A stretch of 64,000 bases of DNA from Teretinema sp942493045 (GTDB taxonomy: Bacteria; Spirochaetota; Spirochaetia; Treponematales; Treponemataceae), in contig OW818665.1 of assembly GCA_942493045.1 (NCBI GenBank), positions 1,674,001-1,738,000 of the forward strand, read 5' to 3'. Below are positions 36,541 to 45,484 of the stretch, piece by piece. Positions within the stretch are counted from its first letter, which is position 1, and each line of letters begins with the position of its first letter. The position numbers and the translations under genes were made by a program. The notes beneath the pieces are model-generated. The model was not told the DNA's origin and ran no database searches. It saw only the letters and a list, made by a program, of their open reading frames with translations.

Positions 36541-37524
36541 ATGCCGAAAGCTGTCCAGTACAAGCCTAATTCAGTTGTCTACTTCGCGGGCGATGTTGAT
36601 GACCGTGTCTATCTCCTGCAACGCGGCCGGATCGCGCTTACGTCCACAGATATCGAGACCGGCAAACAGGTAACCGAATACATTAAAGAAGGTGAATTTT
36701 TCGGCGTCAAGTCCGCTCTCGGCCACTTTCCCCGGGAAGAAAGCGTCATGGTACTGACTGATTCCATCGTTTTAGCTTTCTCAACGCCTGAATTCGAATC
36801 CTTTGTACAGAATAATACCCGCATTATCCTTAAGATGCTGAAAGTTTTTTCAAACCAGCTGCGTCATATCCATCATCAGACCGAATCCATGCTGCACAGC
36901 GAGCAGCAGACCAATCCGGAAGACGGACTATACTCGGTCTCCAAGGTTTTTTACAGTTCCCAGCAATATAGAGCCGCCGCGGAGGTCGCCGAGCGCTACC
37001 TCCGGCTGTACCCCGCCGGCCGCCATGTCGATGAGCTTAAGCAGATCGCCCGCAGCGCCGACGCCGCGGGGCGCTCTTTCGGCGGCGGCGGCGGCGGTGC
37101 CCGCGAAAACGAGGGCGGACGCCGCGTGACCGGCGGTCCGGTCGGCAACGACCCCACCCTGGCCTTGACATTAGCCCAGGGACTGGAAGGCCAGGAAAAG
37201 TGGGATGAAGCCTATAAACAATACCATTCAGTGCTGGAAGCCGGCGACAGCCCGGAACTCGGCAAGGCTTCCGTCGGGGCGGCCCGTTGCCTCTATGAGC
37301 AGGAAGAATATATCCGCTGCGTGCAGCTGCTGACCCAGTTTATCGCCAAGGAACCGAAATCTCTGCAGATGGGCGAGGTTCTGATGTACATGGGCATGGC
37401 CTACCAGCGCATGGATCAGCTCGATAAAGCCAAGGCCTTCTATTCGAAAGCCCGTGTCATGGCCGGCCCCACCCTGGTTCCGCGGGTCATGGAATTGCTG
37501 GCTTCCTGTGAAGGAGAAAACTAA
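36541..37524 (+). CDS. cNMP-binding-like protein with TPR repeats
   Basis: Residues 1-110 are a cNMP-binding fold with a degenerate phosphate cassette (FFGVKSALGHFPREESV, missing the Gly-Glu pair). A helical link and TPR segment (about 130-170), a Gly-rich hinge (178-184) and further TPR units (about 205-320) follow; total 327 residues. The order matches the N-terminal half of the fused regulator at 8878-10116 (compare SVSKVFYSSQQYRAA with HLFNIGEYYAKQGKYNLA). No DNA-binding domain is present. Its stop touches the next start. Confidence 0.78.
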   Translation: MPKAVQYKPNSVVYFAGDVDDRVYLLQRGRIALTSTDIETGKQVTEYIKEGEFFGVKSALGHFPREESVMVLTDSIVLAFSTPEFESFVQNNTRIILKMLKVFSNQLRHIHHQTESMLHSEQQTNPEDGLYSVSKVFYSSQQYRAAAEVAERYLRLYPAGRHVDELKQIARSADAAGRSFGGGGGGARENEGGRRVTGGPVGNDPTLALTLAQGLEGQEKWDEAYKQYHSVLEAGDSPELGKASVGAARCLYEQEEYIRCVQLLTQFIAKEPKSLQMGEVLMYMGMAYQRMDQLDKAKAFYSKARVMAGPTLVPRVMELLASCEGEN

Positions 37525-38169
37525 ATGAGCGACGCCTTTGCCGCCTTTTCGCGCTTTGCCAAATCTTTTCCCCGCGGTACGGTAATTTTTTCCGAATTTG
37601 AACCCGGCGACGCCTTTTATCTGATCCAGAGCGGCCGGGTGCAGCTGATTAAGATTGTCAACGGCTTTGAAAAAAACCTGGACATCCTGCAGCCCTCCGA
37701 GATATTCGGCGAAATGGCCATTCTGGAAAACACCCCGCGCTCCGCGACGGCGATTGCCTATGACGATGTCATCGCTCTGGAGTTCAACAAGGCCAACTTC
37801 GAGGTGCTGATGACCGGCAATCCGGCCATCGCCATGAAGCTCCTGAAAACCTTTGTAAAACGCATCTATGCCCAAAAACGCCGCTTCATGGTACTGACCG
37901 TACCCGAGAAAATGGCCAGAATAGGCGATGTATTCCTGATGCTCGACGAAACTCAGCCCAACATCGATAAATCCACCGAAATGCGTTCCTTCCCGATCAC
38001 CGCCGATGAAGTAGCCCGCTGGGCCGGCCTTTCCAGCGAGGAAGTTCAGGATGAGCTTGATCGGTTCATCGATCAGGGTAAGGTGGAAATTTTTGATGAC
38101 CGCATCGTCATCAAAAACATTACCGAGATGACCCGCTACGTAAACGCCCGCCGCAACCGCGAAGCCTGA
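37525..38169 (+). CDS. Crp/Fnr-type cNMP-binding transcriptional regulator
   Basis: The 214-residue protein has a cNMP domain (about 10-125) with an intact cassette (FGEMAILENTPRSATA: Gly-Glu and Arg-Ser pairs) and a Crp-like C-terminal helix-turn-helix (about 155-210, ITADEVARWAGLSSEEVQDELDR). It corresponds to the C-terminal half of the fused protein at 8878-10116. It begins on the base after the previous stop, so the two products are probably made together and may act as a complex. Confidence 0.85.
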   Translation: MSDAFAAFSRFAKSFPRGTVIFSEFEPGDAFYLIQSGRVQLIKIVNGFEKNLDILQPSEIFGEMAILENTPRSATAIAYDDVIALEFNKANFEVLMTGNPAIAMKLLKTFVKRIYAQKRRFMVLTVPEKMARIGDVFLMLDETQPNIDKSTEMRSFPITADEVARWAGLSSEEVQDELDRFIDQGKVEIFDDRIVIKNITEMTRYVNARRNREA

Positions 38170-38260
38170 GCGATTGCGGAGCAGGGCCGCGGATTAGGAA
38201 GAGCGGATAGAATTGAGTATCTTCAAGGGGAGTACTGTTCCGGAATGACCAGGGAACCGC

Positions 38261-39667
38261 TTGAAGAAGGCATTTATGTCAGCTCTACGCCGTTCCGCAG
38301 TCGTTCTATTCCTCATCACCGCGTTAACGAATCTCGCTTCCCAAAGCCTGCCGCTCGATCGTCCCCTCAACCTCAGCGAGATGTCCCAGGAGACGATGGA
38401 TGTAGCGATTTTGCTGTTTATTTACGGCTTCGATATCGGCATTGACATCCTTCCGATCCCCGGAGATACCACCGGCGCGACCGAAATGTATCAGCATTTC
38501 GGTTTTTCGCCGGATGTCAGCCTGGGGAATTTCGGCGTCGGATTGAATGTGGCCCTGCGGATCAAACTGATCAGCACTGACGATGACATCTTTAAAGTCT
38601 ATCTTCCGGATTGGATTCCTGATTATCTGGGAAATGGGAGAACCTTTTTGGATGTGTACCTGCCCAAACTGAACTATGTGCGCTACGGAGAACCGGGAGA
38701 TCTTTTTTATGTAAAACTGGGCAGCATCGATGACATGACTCTCGGCAACGGTTTTCTGATGCATAATTACTCAAACAGCTGTTTTATGCCGGAAACCCGT
38801 ATCGTCGGCGGAACCCTGGGAATCTATGCCCATCCCTATTTCGGCTTTGAGGCGGTAGTCGGTGACCTGGCGACTCTTGATGTTACCGGCGCGCGGCTCG
38901 CCATCTGGCCCCTTCACGAACTCTCAGAGGTACCAATACACAAGCTAGAAATCGCGGTGCAGGGAGTTATTGATCGCAAGCCATACCGTTACGGTGGATA
39001 CGGGCCGTATCAATATGCGCGGGTATGGGGAATTGATTTTAATATGCCGATAGTGGAGCGCGAGTCGTTTTCAATTCTGGCCATCGGCGACATCGGTTTT
39101 CAGGAAGGAGAGCGCACCGGCGGAATGGCTGGTATTTCCGGGAAGACAGCCGGCTTCCTGCTTTATAACGCTCAGCTGCGTTTTCTTGAAGATGGGTTTT
39201 TACCGGCTTACTTTGATTCCTCTTACGACTTGTACCGCGCGGATCGGATTTTCGCCAGCGCCCAGCCCTCCAGCGGCCGAATTCGCTATGCCTGGTACGC
39301 CAAAACCGATTACCTGCTCTTTCAGGAGGCCCTGGTTTTCGGCCTGAGCGCCGACGGTCCCTTTGCCGCTTTTCCGGAAACTCCTTCTTTGAACCAGAGT
39401 GACTATCTGCATCTCGCCGTATCGCTTAAAACCGGACCCGACTACAGTGGCCGATTATCCCTATCAGCCTCATACCAAAAGTTCTTTTTGGGCCTTACCG
39501 GCGAACCCTGGATGGAATTCGATTCAATCCGCAACAGCGTTTTTCAAACCACCGCAACCTACACAATGGGGAAATTCTCAGTCTCCCTGATGGGCAGAAT
39601 CAGATTCAGCGATAGAGATGACCGGATCGACCTAAAATCCACCCTGAAATCAAGCTTCAGATTTTAG
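38261..39667 (+). CDS. Outer-membrane beta-barrel candidate
   Basis: TTG start at 38261 behind AGGGA gives 468 residues with a signal peptide (KKAFMSALRRSAVVLFLITAL ... ASQS). The rest is rich in alternating aromatic strands (for example YGGYGPYQYARVWGIDF) and ends in F (SSFRF), as outer-membrane porins do. I do not recognise the family. It is likely an outer-membrane channel or porin-like protein, unproven. The tRNA gene follows after 57 bases. Confidence 0.68.
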   Translation: MKKAFMSALRRSAVVLFLITALTNLASQSLPLDRPLNLSEMSQETMDVAILLFIYGFDIGIDILPIPGDTTGATEMYQHFGFSPDVSLGNFGVGLNVALRIKLISTDDDIFKVYLPDWIPDYLGNGRTFLDVYLPKLNYVRYGEPGDLFYVKLGSIDDMTLGNGFLMHNYSNSCFMPETRIVGGTLGIYAHPYFGFEAVVGDLATLDVTGARLAIWPLHELSEVPIHKLEIAVQGVIDRKPYRYGGYGPYQYARVWGIDFNMPIVERESFSILAIGDIGFQEGERTGGMAGISGKTAGFLLYNAQLRFLEDGFLPAYFDSSYDLYRADRIFASAQPSSGRIRYAWYAKTDYLLFQEALVFGLSADGPFAAFPETPSLNQSDYLHLAVSLKTGPDYSGRLSLSASYQKFFLGLTGEPWMEFDSIRNSVFQTTATYTMGKFSVSLMGRIRFSDRDDRIDLKSTLKSSFRF

Positions 39668-39724
39668 CATAAACCACTTCGAATTGACGCGCCGGCCCCT
39701 TTTTGCTACTATGCTGGAACCAAC

Positions 39725-39797
39725 GCCAAGATAGCTCAGTTGGTAGAGCAGCACCCTCGTAACGTGCAGGTCAGGAGTTCGATTCTCCTTCTTGGCT
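39725..39797 (+). tRNA. tRNA-Thr (anticodon CGU)
   Basis: The 73-base sequence folds as a normal cloverleaf: acceptor GCCAAGA/TCTTGGC, D stem GCTC/GAGC, anticodon loop CTCGTAA with anticodon CGT (reads ACG) and T stem AGGAG/CTCCT around TTCGATT. The pair 31-39 is C-C, a mismatch. CCA is not encoded. A terminator follows at once. Confidence 0.93.
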
Positions 39798-39832
39798 AAA
39801 AAGCCCATCTGGTATCCAGACGGGCTTTTTTT
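39798..39832 (+). terminator. Terminator after tRNA-Thr
   Basis: AAAAGCCC-A-TCTGG and CCAGA-C-GGGCTTTT form a stem with one A-C mismatch, TAT loop and T tract. Confidence 0.85.
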
Positions 39833-39836
39833 ATTT

Positions 39837-39856
39837 GCCAAGAAGCGGAATCGAAC
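39837..39856 (-). repeat. Inverted partial copy of the tRNA-Thr 3' end
   Basis: Eighteen of 20 bases match the reverse complement of 39777-39796 (T arm and 3' acceptor). The copy lies just beyond the tRNA terminator on the opposite strand. Confidence 0.7.
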
Positions 39857-39887
39857 CTGAGGGAACGCCGAGCGATAGCGAGGATAA

Positions 39888-39905
39888 GCCGCCAGGGATG
39901 GCGGC
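39888..39905. repeat. Perfect GC-rich hairpin, possible dispersed element
   Basis: GCCGCCA and TGGCGGC flank a GGGA loop. It lies in a 100-base GC-rich non-coding stretch (39857-39955) that could be a REP-like unit; without the rest of the genome copy number is unknown. Confidence 0.4.
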
Positions 39906-39955
39906 GGCAGTGACCGAAGGCGGCCTGGAAGGTGACTGTATAAGAACAATTGTCC

Positions 39956-39984
39956 TTGACAGCGGCCTCATTTCGGGTAATTAT
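39956..39984 (+). promoter_or_regulatory. Promoter abutting the first unknown lipoprotein
   Basis: TTGACA (39956-39961) and AATTAT (39979-39984), spacer 17; the predicted transcription start is within two bases of the ATG at 39993. Confidence 0.5.
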
Positions 39985-39992
39985 AAGGCCTG

Positions 39993-40961
39993 ATGAAACG
40001 TAATCAATATGAGCCAAACTTAAAGATCAAAGGGGTTTTTAGTTTATTGCAAACGTCCGGATATGCCGGGCTACTCTTTGGATTAATGGTTATGTTTTCT
40101 TCCTGCGCGCTAATTTGCCCCTCTTCCGATTCAAGCAATACTCCGCAAACTCGAAAATCCCTCGTATTCGGCAACGCAAGGGACTATAATTTTAACGATA
40201 GTGTGACCTTTGAGGGGACCCCTCCAGGTGGCGTTCTTTTTTCGGTGTGGACCAAACTCCCCCAAGACTGGGAATATTGGGAACACAATATGGACGTTTT
40301 CATATTGAGGGGTTCAAATTGGCATATCAGGTTCCTCGTAGGCAATATCAGCCAAGAGAAAACGGTCTACAACGCCAATTCTATGATCTTTAACAGAAAT
40401 GACGGAGGCTTATGGGCAGGGGACTACAGCATGTACCCGACACGGCCGGAACACCGCCACAGCCCCGAAGAATGCACCGGTTGGGTATGGGTGGCGTGGC
40501 AGACTTTAGTGGAGAATGAGGCCTTTACTATTCGGCAATGGCTGAAATTCGGCCCCAACAGTCCGGTCATCGAAGCCGGTTCCAACACAGTCAGCTTTGA
40601 CGAGCTGCGAGCTTTCCTCTTGATCCCCGAAAACAATGAATGGTTCTATAATAACGGCGAAGGATTGACCGAAGAACAGGCTGCCGCTTGGGTTCCTTCC
40701 CAGCCGGTGGCGTTCCAAATTGGTAAAGACTACAGCAACCTGATCCAAGCAAAGATGCAATCCCTAGCGGCCATGCCCACACCGGAAGAACTAAATGCCA
40801 TTGCTACTCGAACCGGACCGGCAAGTACAGACTGGGCCGCCTGGGACCTCGAATGGACCAGTGACGGACCTAACCTGCTCGATATTTCAGGTAATGCGCG
40901 TAACTTGATCCTGAAAGACGGCGGACAGCTTTACAAAGGACAAACTGGCCCTGTATTCTGA
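39993..40961 (+). CDS. Lipoprotein of unknown family, copy 1
   Basis: The 322-residue protein has a long n-region, then a lipobox (MVMFSSC). The mature part is Trp/Asn-rich and resembles a LamG/concanavalin-like sandwich by strand pattern, which is inference. It is clearly paralogous to the lipoprotein at 46767-47645: GWVWVAWQT...WLKFGPNSPVI versus GWVYVAWHY...YTKFGPAGPVI, and both end with (L/V)DISGN/DVSGN followed by a short Gly-rich tail. Base composition is lower in GC than flanking housekeeping genes. Confidence 0.7.
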   Translation: MKRNQYEPNLKIKGVFSLLQTSGYAGLLFGLMVMFSSCALICPSSDSSNTPQTRKSLVFGNARDYNFNDSVTFEGTPPGGVLFSVWTKLPQDWEYWEHNMDVFILRGSNWHIRFLVGNISQEKTVYNANSMIFNRNDGGLWAGDYSMYPTRPEHRHSPEECTGWVWVAWQTLVENEAFTIRQWLKFGPNSPVIEAGSNTVSFDELRAFLLIPENNEWFYNNGEGLTEEQAAAWVPSQPVAFQIGKDYSNLIQAKMQSLAAMPTPEELNAIATRTGPASTDWAAWDLEWTSDGPNLLDISGNARNLILKDGGQLYKGQTGPVF

Positions 40962-41143
40962 GTAGCGAAAGGGTGAACTGTTAGGATTAGTACCTTCTTC
41001 CTTTGACACGGTAAAAAAGTCTTCCTCCAGACTGCTTGTTTCTGCGTCTGAAAAACGTGACAACGCACACCACAGAGATACTGCTGGTGCCCCACGTGAT
41101 GGTTTCCTGCGAGAATCGCACGCTGCAGGCTATGATTTAAAAA

Positions 41144-41287
41144 ACCATCGGCACTCAGCGGCTTGGTGCTTCGATTGGTATGGCAGCATGGACACCAGAA
41201 ATTGCCAGCGTTGAAAGCTTGGTCCAAAGTGCCGATGCGTCGGTCTACCGCGCAAAAACCAATGGTAAAAAAAGAGTAGAAGGATAA
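41144..41287 (+). pseudogene. Remnant of a GGDEF (diguanylate cyclase) domain
   Basis: The last 47 codons read as the C-terminal end of a GGDEF domain: SIGMAAWTPE, then SVESLVQSADASVYRAK and NGKKRVEG before a normal stop. The GGDEF signature itself and everything upstream are missing; an in-frame stop lies at 41138. The preceding 180 bases (40962-41143) hold nothing I recognise. A decayed second-messenger gene is the simplest reading. Confidence 0.6.
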
Positions 41288-41324
41288 ATACAAAACAAGG
41301 ACTCGCAGGATCGCCGGCGACTCT

Positions 41325-43229
41325 TCAGGCCGGCGCGCTTTCGTTCTCCGCTATCCCTAAAAACTGGCTCCGGTAGAGGTCGGCGTAGAAGCCGTTAGCG
41401 GCCAGGAGGCTGCGGTGGTCGCCCGTCTCCACTATGCGGCCCTCATTCATTACCAGGATGGTGTGCGCGTCACGGATGGTCGAAAGCCGGTGCGCTATCA
41501 CGAAGCTGGTGCGGCCCTCCATCAGGCGCTCCATGGCTTTGCGGACCACGGTCTCCGTGCGCGTATCCACGGAGCTGGTAGCCTCGTCGAGGATCAGAAT
41601 GCGGGGGTCGGCCAGGAAGGCGCGGGCGATGGTCAGGAGCTGCTTCTGTCCCTGAGACAGGTTGGTGGCGTCCTCATTGAGCACGGTATCGTAACCCTGG
41701 GGCAGCACCCGGATAAAGTGGTCGGCGTGAGCGGCGGTGGCCGCGGTGACTATCTCCGCCTCGGTGGCCCCCTCCCTTCCGTAAGCGATATTCTCGCGCA
41801 GGGTGCCGCCGAACAGCCAGGCATCCTGCAGCACCATACCGAAGGAGCGACGCAGCAGGCCGCGGGGGATGGAACGAATATCCACGCCGCCGACGGTGAT
41901 GCGTCCGCCTTTCAGTTCGTAAAAGCGCATCAGCAGGTTGACGAGGGTGGTCTTGCCGGCGCCGGTGGGACCGACTATGGCGATGGTCTGGCCGCGGGGG
42001 ACGGTCAGCGACAGGCCGTCCATCAGGAGTTTATTTTCGTCGTACCCGAACGCTATGCTTTCAAACGCGACATCACCTTGAGCTTCCCTGAACTGCTCGA
42101 CAGCCCCGGACTCGGCAGGGGCGTCTGCGATTTCCTCGGTCTCGTCGAGTACCTCAAAGACGCGCTCGCTGGCGGCCATGGTCGACTGCAGTATATTCGC
42201 GATGTTGGCCGTCTGGATGATGGGCTGGGTAAACTGTCTGGCATACTGGATGAAGGCCTGGATATCGCCCAATGTGATCAGCCGCCTGGCAGCCATCGCG
42301 CCGCCGACTACCGCGATCAGCACATAGCCGACATTGTTGATAAAGTTCATTACCGGCATGATGATACCCGAGACAAACTGGGCTTTCCAGGCCACGCCGT
42401 ACAGCCGGTCGTTGACTTCAGCGAAGCGCTCGACGGAGGCCCGCTCGTAGCCGAAGGCCTTAACGACGGCGTGGCCGGAATACATTTCCTCGACATGACC
42501 GTTCAGCTCACCCAGGTACTTCTGCTGGCTCTTATAAAAGCGCTGCGAGTTTTTGGCGATGACTGTCGTGGTCAGCACGTAAAACGGAAGGGTGCCGATT
42601 GCGACCAGTGAAAGCTGCGGGCTGATGGAAAGCATCATCGCGACCGAGCCGATCAGGGTGACAACCGAAGTAATCATCTGCACAAGGCTCTGTTGGAGGG
42701 TGTTGGCGATGGTGTCCACATCGTTGGTGACGCGGGACAGTATCTCGCCGTGCGTGCGCCCGTCAAAGTACATCAACGGCAGCCGGGCCAGTTTAGAGTC
42801 GATGTCCCTGCGCAAGGAGTAGACGGTCTTCTGCGAAACAGCGGCCATCGCCAACTGAGTGGCATAACTGAAGGCGGCCGACAGCAAATACAGACTCAGT
42901 AGCGTCAGCAGTATCCTTCCGACGCTGGCATAGTCTATCGCACCACCGGGAACGCCGCCGGCTTTGGCCGCGATACCGGTAAAAAGAATCGTTATGGACT
43001 GACCGAGGATCTTTGGACCGGCCACCGAGAAGGCCGTGCTCAGTACGGCCATGCCGAAAACGAGCACCATCGCCGGACGGTGCGGTCTCAGGTAACCGAC
43101 AAGACGGCGCAGGGTTCCCTTGAAGTTTTTGGCCTTCTCGGTGGGCATGCCGAAGCCGTGACCGCCGGGTCCGCGGCCCAGAGCGGCGCCGGGCCGGGAC
43201 ATTGGGTTGTTCTCCCGCTGGCCGCTCAT
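41325..43229 (-). CDS. ABC exporter half-transporter, second subunit
   Basis: The 634-residue protein joins six transmembrane helices (about 50-330) to an ABC ATPase with Walker A IVGPTGAGKTTL, signature LSQGQKQ and Walker B ILILDEAT. A Gly/Pro-rich N-terminal tail of about 35 residues precedes the membrane domain. It overlaps its partner gene by four bases, so the two form a heterodimeric exporter of the multidrug or lipid type. Confidence 0.92.
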   Translation of the reverse strand: MSGQRENNPMSRPGAALGRGPGGHGFGMPTEKAKNFKGTLRRLVGYLRPHRPAMVLVFGMAVLSTAFSVAGPKILGQSITILFTGIAAKAGGVPGGAIDYASVGRILLTLLSLYLLSAAFSYATQLAMAAVSQKTVYSLRRDIDSKLARLPLMYFDGRTHGEILSRVTNDVDTIANTLQQSLVQMITSVVTLIGSVAMMLSISPQLSLVAIGTLPFYVLTTTVIAKNSQRFYKSQQKYLGELNGHVEEMYSGHAVVKAFGYERASVERFAEVNDRLYGVAWKAQFVSGIIMPVMNFINNVGYVLIAVVGGAMAARRLITLGDIQAFIQYARQFTQPIIQTANIANILQSTMAASERVFEVLDETEEIADAPAESGAVEQFREAQGDVAFESIAFGYDENKLLMDGLSLTVPRGQTIAIVGPTGAGKTTLVNLLMRFYELKGGRITVGGVDIRSIPRGLLRRSFGMVLQDAWLFGGTLRENIAYGREGATEAEIVTAATAAHADHFIRVLPQGYDTVLNEDATNLSQGQKQLLTIARAFLADPRILILDEATSSVDTRTETVVRKAMERLMEGRTSFVIAHRLSTIRDAHTILVMNEGRIVETGDHRSLLAANGFYADLYRSQFLGIAENESAPA

Positions 43230-44953
43230 ACCGCTTCCTCCGCCGACATCTGAGACGCGACAATTTCTTTATATACACCGCACGAGCCCATCAGCTCGGC
43301 ATGCGTTCCCTTGCCGACAATACAACCTTCATCCATCACCAGTATCTGGTCGGCATCCCGGATAGTGCCGACGCGCTGGGCGACAATGATGACCGTCGCG
43401 CCGGTGGTCTCCCTGCGCAGCGCGGCGCGAAGAGCGGCGTCGGTCTTGAAGTCCAGCGCGGAAAAGCTGTCGTCAAAAAGATACACGCGCGGCTTCTTAG
43501 CCAGCGCCCGCCCGATCGCCAGCCGCTGTTTCTGGCCGCCGGACAGGTTGGTCCCGCCCTGAGAAACGGGCGCGTCCATGCCGCCCTCCTTCTCCGCGAT
43601 GAAAGCGCTGGCCTGGGCTGTGCCGGCGGCCTTTTCCAGATCCGCAGCGGTGGCCTCCGAGCGACCGAAACGCAGGTTGCTCAGTATGGTGCCGGAGAAC
43701 AGGATGGGCTTTTGCGTGGCCAGACCGAGTCCGGAGCGCAACGCGTCCTGGCTCTGTTCACGCACGTCGACGCCGTCTACCAGGACGGCTCCGGAGTCAA
43801 CGTCATAAAAGCGGGCTATCAGATTGATGATGGTGCTCTTTCCCGAACCGGTTCCGCCGATGATGGCGGTTGTCGTACCCGGCCTCGCCGTAAAAGAGAT
43901 CCCGCGGATGGCCGGCTCGGCCTCTCCGCCGTAACCGAAGCTGACGTCGCGGAACTCGACGACGCCGGTGAGTTTCTCCGCGCTTTTCGGGACGGAGGGA
44001 TCTTTGATCTCGGGGTCGACATCCAGCACTTCGTTGATGCGCACCGCCGAGACCTGCGCGCGCGGTATCATTACAAAAATAACCGTTACCATAACCACGG
44101 AGAACATGATCTGCGTGGCGTATTGAATGAATGCCATCAGCGATCCGATCTTGACATCGCCGGCTCCGATGGCTAATCCTCCGAACCAGACGATAATGAT
44201 GGTGGTGACATTCATCATCAACATAACGAAGGGAAACAGAAAAGCCATCAGGTTATTCACCTTCAGCGTAGTGGCCGTCAGGTCGGCGTTGACCGCGTCG
44301 AAACGCGCGCGCTCATGCTCCACGCGATCGAAGGCCCGAACTACGCGGATACCGGTGAGGTTCTCGCGCATCACCCGGTTCAGCGCGTCCAGCTTTATCT
44401 GGATTTCCCTGAAGATCGGTATACCCTTCAAGGCGAGAGCGATGATCACCAGGGCCAGCAGCGGCAGAACGGCGAACAGAATCCAGGACAGCTTCGGTTC
44501 GGTGGTCAGCGCCATAACAATTCCGCCTATGGCCATCATCGGCGCGTGCGCCATCATGCGTTGCATCATGAACACGATGTGCTGAATCTGAGTAATGTCA
44601 TTGGTCGTTCGGGTAATCAGAGAGGAAGTGCCGAACCGGTCAATTTCGCGGAGCGAGAAAGACGAAACACGGGTGAAAACCTTAGCGCGCAGGTCGCGGC
44701 CGAAGCTCATCGCGGTGCGGGAGGCCAGGAATCCTCCGACAAGGCTGGCTGCGATACCGGCGACAGCCACAAGCAGCATGATGCCGCCGGAGCGCCAGAT
44801 GGTCGCGGTATCGCCTTTGGCGACACCTTCGTCGACGATGATAGACATCATCGCGGGCAGACTCAACTCAGCCAGGGAGCTGGCGAAGACCAGCGCGAGC
44901 GTGATGGAAATAGACAGCGCATACGGCCGCAAATGACGGAATAGTTTTAGCAT
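43226..44953 (-). CDS. ABC exporter half-transporter, first subunit
   Basis: The 575-residue protein has six transmembrane helices and an ATPase domain with Walker A IIGGTGSGKSTI, signature LSGGQKQ and Walker B VYLFDDSFSALD. The Asp after Walker B (FDDS rather than xDE) in place of the catalytic Glu is typical of the degenerate site of heterodimeric exporters. It follows marR by three bases on the same strand. Confidence 0.92.
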   Translation of the reverse strand: MLKLFRHLRPYALSISITLALVFASSLAELSLPAMMSIIVDEGVAKGDTATIWRSGGIMLLVAVAGIAASLVGGFLASRTAMSFGRDLRAKVFTRVSSFSLREIDRFGTSSLITRTTNDITQIQHIVFMMQRMMAHAPMMAIGGIVMALTTEPKLSWILFAVLPLLALVIIALALKGIPIFREIQIKLDALNRVMRENLTGIRVVRAFDRVEHERARFDAVNADLTATTLKVNNLMAFLFPFVMLMMNVTTIIIVWFGGLAIGAGDVKIGSLMAFIQYATQIMFSVVMVTVIFVMIPRAQVSAVRINEVLDVDPEIKDPSVPKSAEKLTGVVEFRDVSFGYGGEAEPAIRGISFTARPGTTTAIIGGTGSGKSTIINLIARFYDVDSGAVLVDGVDVREQSQDALRSGLGLATQKPILFSGTILSNLRFGRSEATAADLEKAAGTAQASAFIAEKEGGMDAPVSQGGTNLSGGQKQRLAIGRALAKKPRVYLFDDSFSALDFKTDAALRAALRRETTGATVIIVAQRVGTIRDADQILVMDEGCIVGKGTHAELMGSCGVYKEIVASQMSAEEAV

Positions 44954-44956
44954 GGT

Positions 44957-45472
44957 TTATTTTTCTCCTGTCGGTTCATGGAAATGCGCGTGGTGATTAG
45001 GGCATTGGCAGACGTCACCGTGTCTAGCGGACAAGAACACCGCGGTCCTGGAAAGCAGCTCCGCCAGGCGCTCGCCGTCCTCGACTCCCAAGTACTCTAC
45101 AAGGGCCTCGGATTCGGTCATGGCCCGTTCGTGGAAGGAGGCGGCAAGAGCGCGGCCTGCGCTCGACAGCCGGACCCGGGTGACTCGCCGGTCAGCATTG
45201 TCCGCGAAGCGTTCAACCAGGCCGCGCGACTGGAGCGCGTCCACGAACTGCGTTACCGTCGGCGGCTTGACGCACATCCAGGCCGCCAGGTCTCCGGTAC
45301 GCAGACCCTCACCGGCGCTCTCGTGAGATAGCCGGTGCAGGAGCTGGAATTCACCGGGTCGCGCGCTGTGGCCAAAGCCCGGGCGGCGCCTGAACGGCCC
45401 GACTGCTCTGAAGGCCTCAAACAACCGCTCGGCCACTTCACGGATCGATTTAGCTTCATCATCAGTATTCAT
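44957..45472 (-). CDS. MarR-family regulator of the ABC exporter
   Basis: The 171-residue protein has the winged helix of MarR (LRTGDLAAWMCVKPPTVTQFVDAL near 78-101 and RVTRVRLSSAGRAL wing) and a His/Cys-rich C-terminal end (HGDVCQCPNHHAHFHEP) that might bind metal. It is the first gene of an operon with two ABC exporter halves. Two palindromes directly upstream are likely operators, so autoregulation is expected. Confidence 0.88.
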   Translation of the reverse strand: MNTDDEAKSIREVAERLFEAFRAVGPFRRRPGFGHSARPGEFQLLHRLSHESAGEGLRTGDLAAWMCVKPPTVTQFVDALQSRGLVERFADNADRRVTRVRLSSAGRALAASFHERAMTESEALVEYLGVEDGERLAELLSRTAVFLSARHGDVCQCPNHHAHFHEPTGEK

Positions 45473-45484
45473 AAAGCTCCATAG

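Noticed and set aside
39650..39949. Minus-strand ORF over the tRNA region
   Set aside because: It is the translated antisense of tRNA-Thr, a common artefact.
41415..42611. 398-residue plus-strand ORF
   Set aside because: It is antisense to the ABC exporter gene, His/Asp/Gly-rich in the way typical of shadow frames, with no domain pattern.
43202..44176. 324-residue plus-strand ORF opposite the first exporter subunit
   Set aside because: Antisense to conserved ATPase motifs; no independent support.
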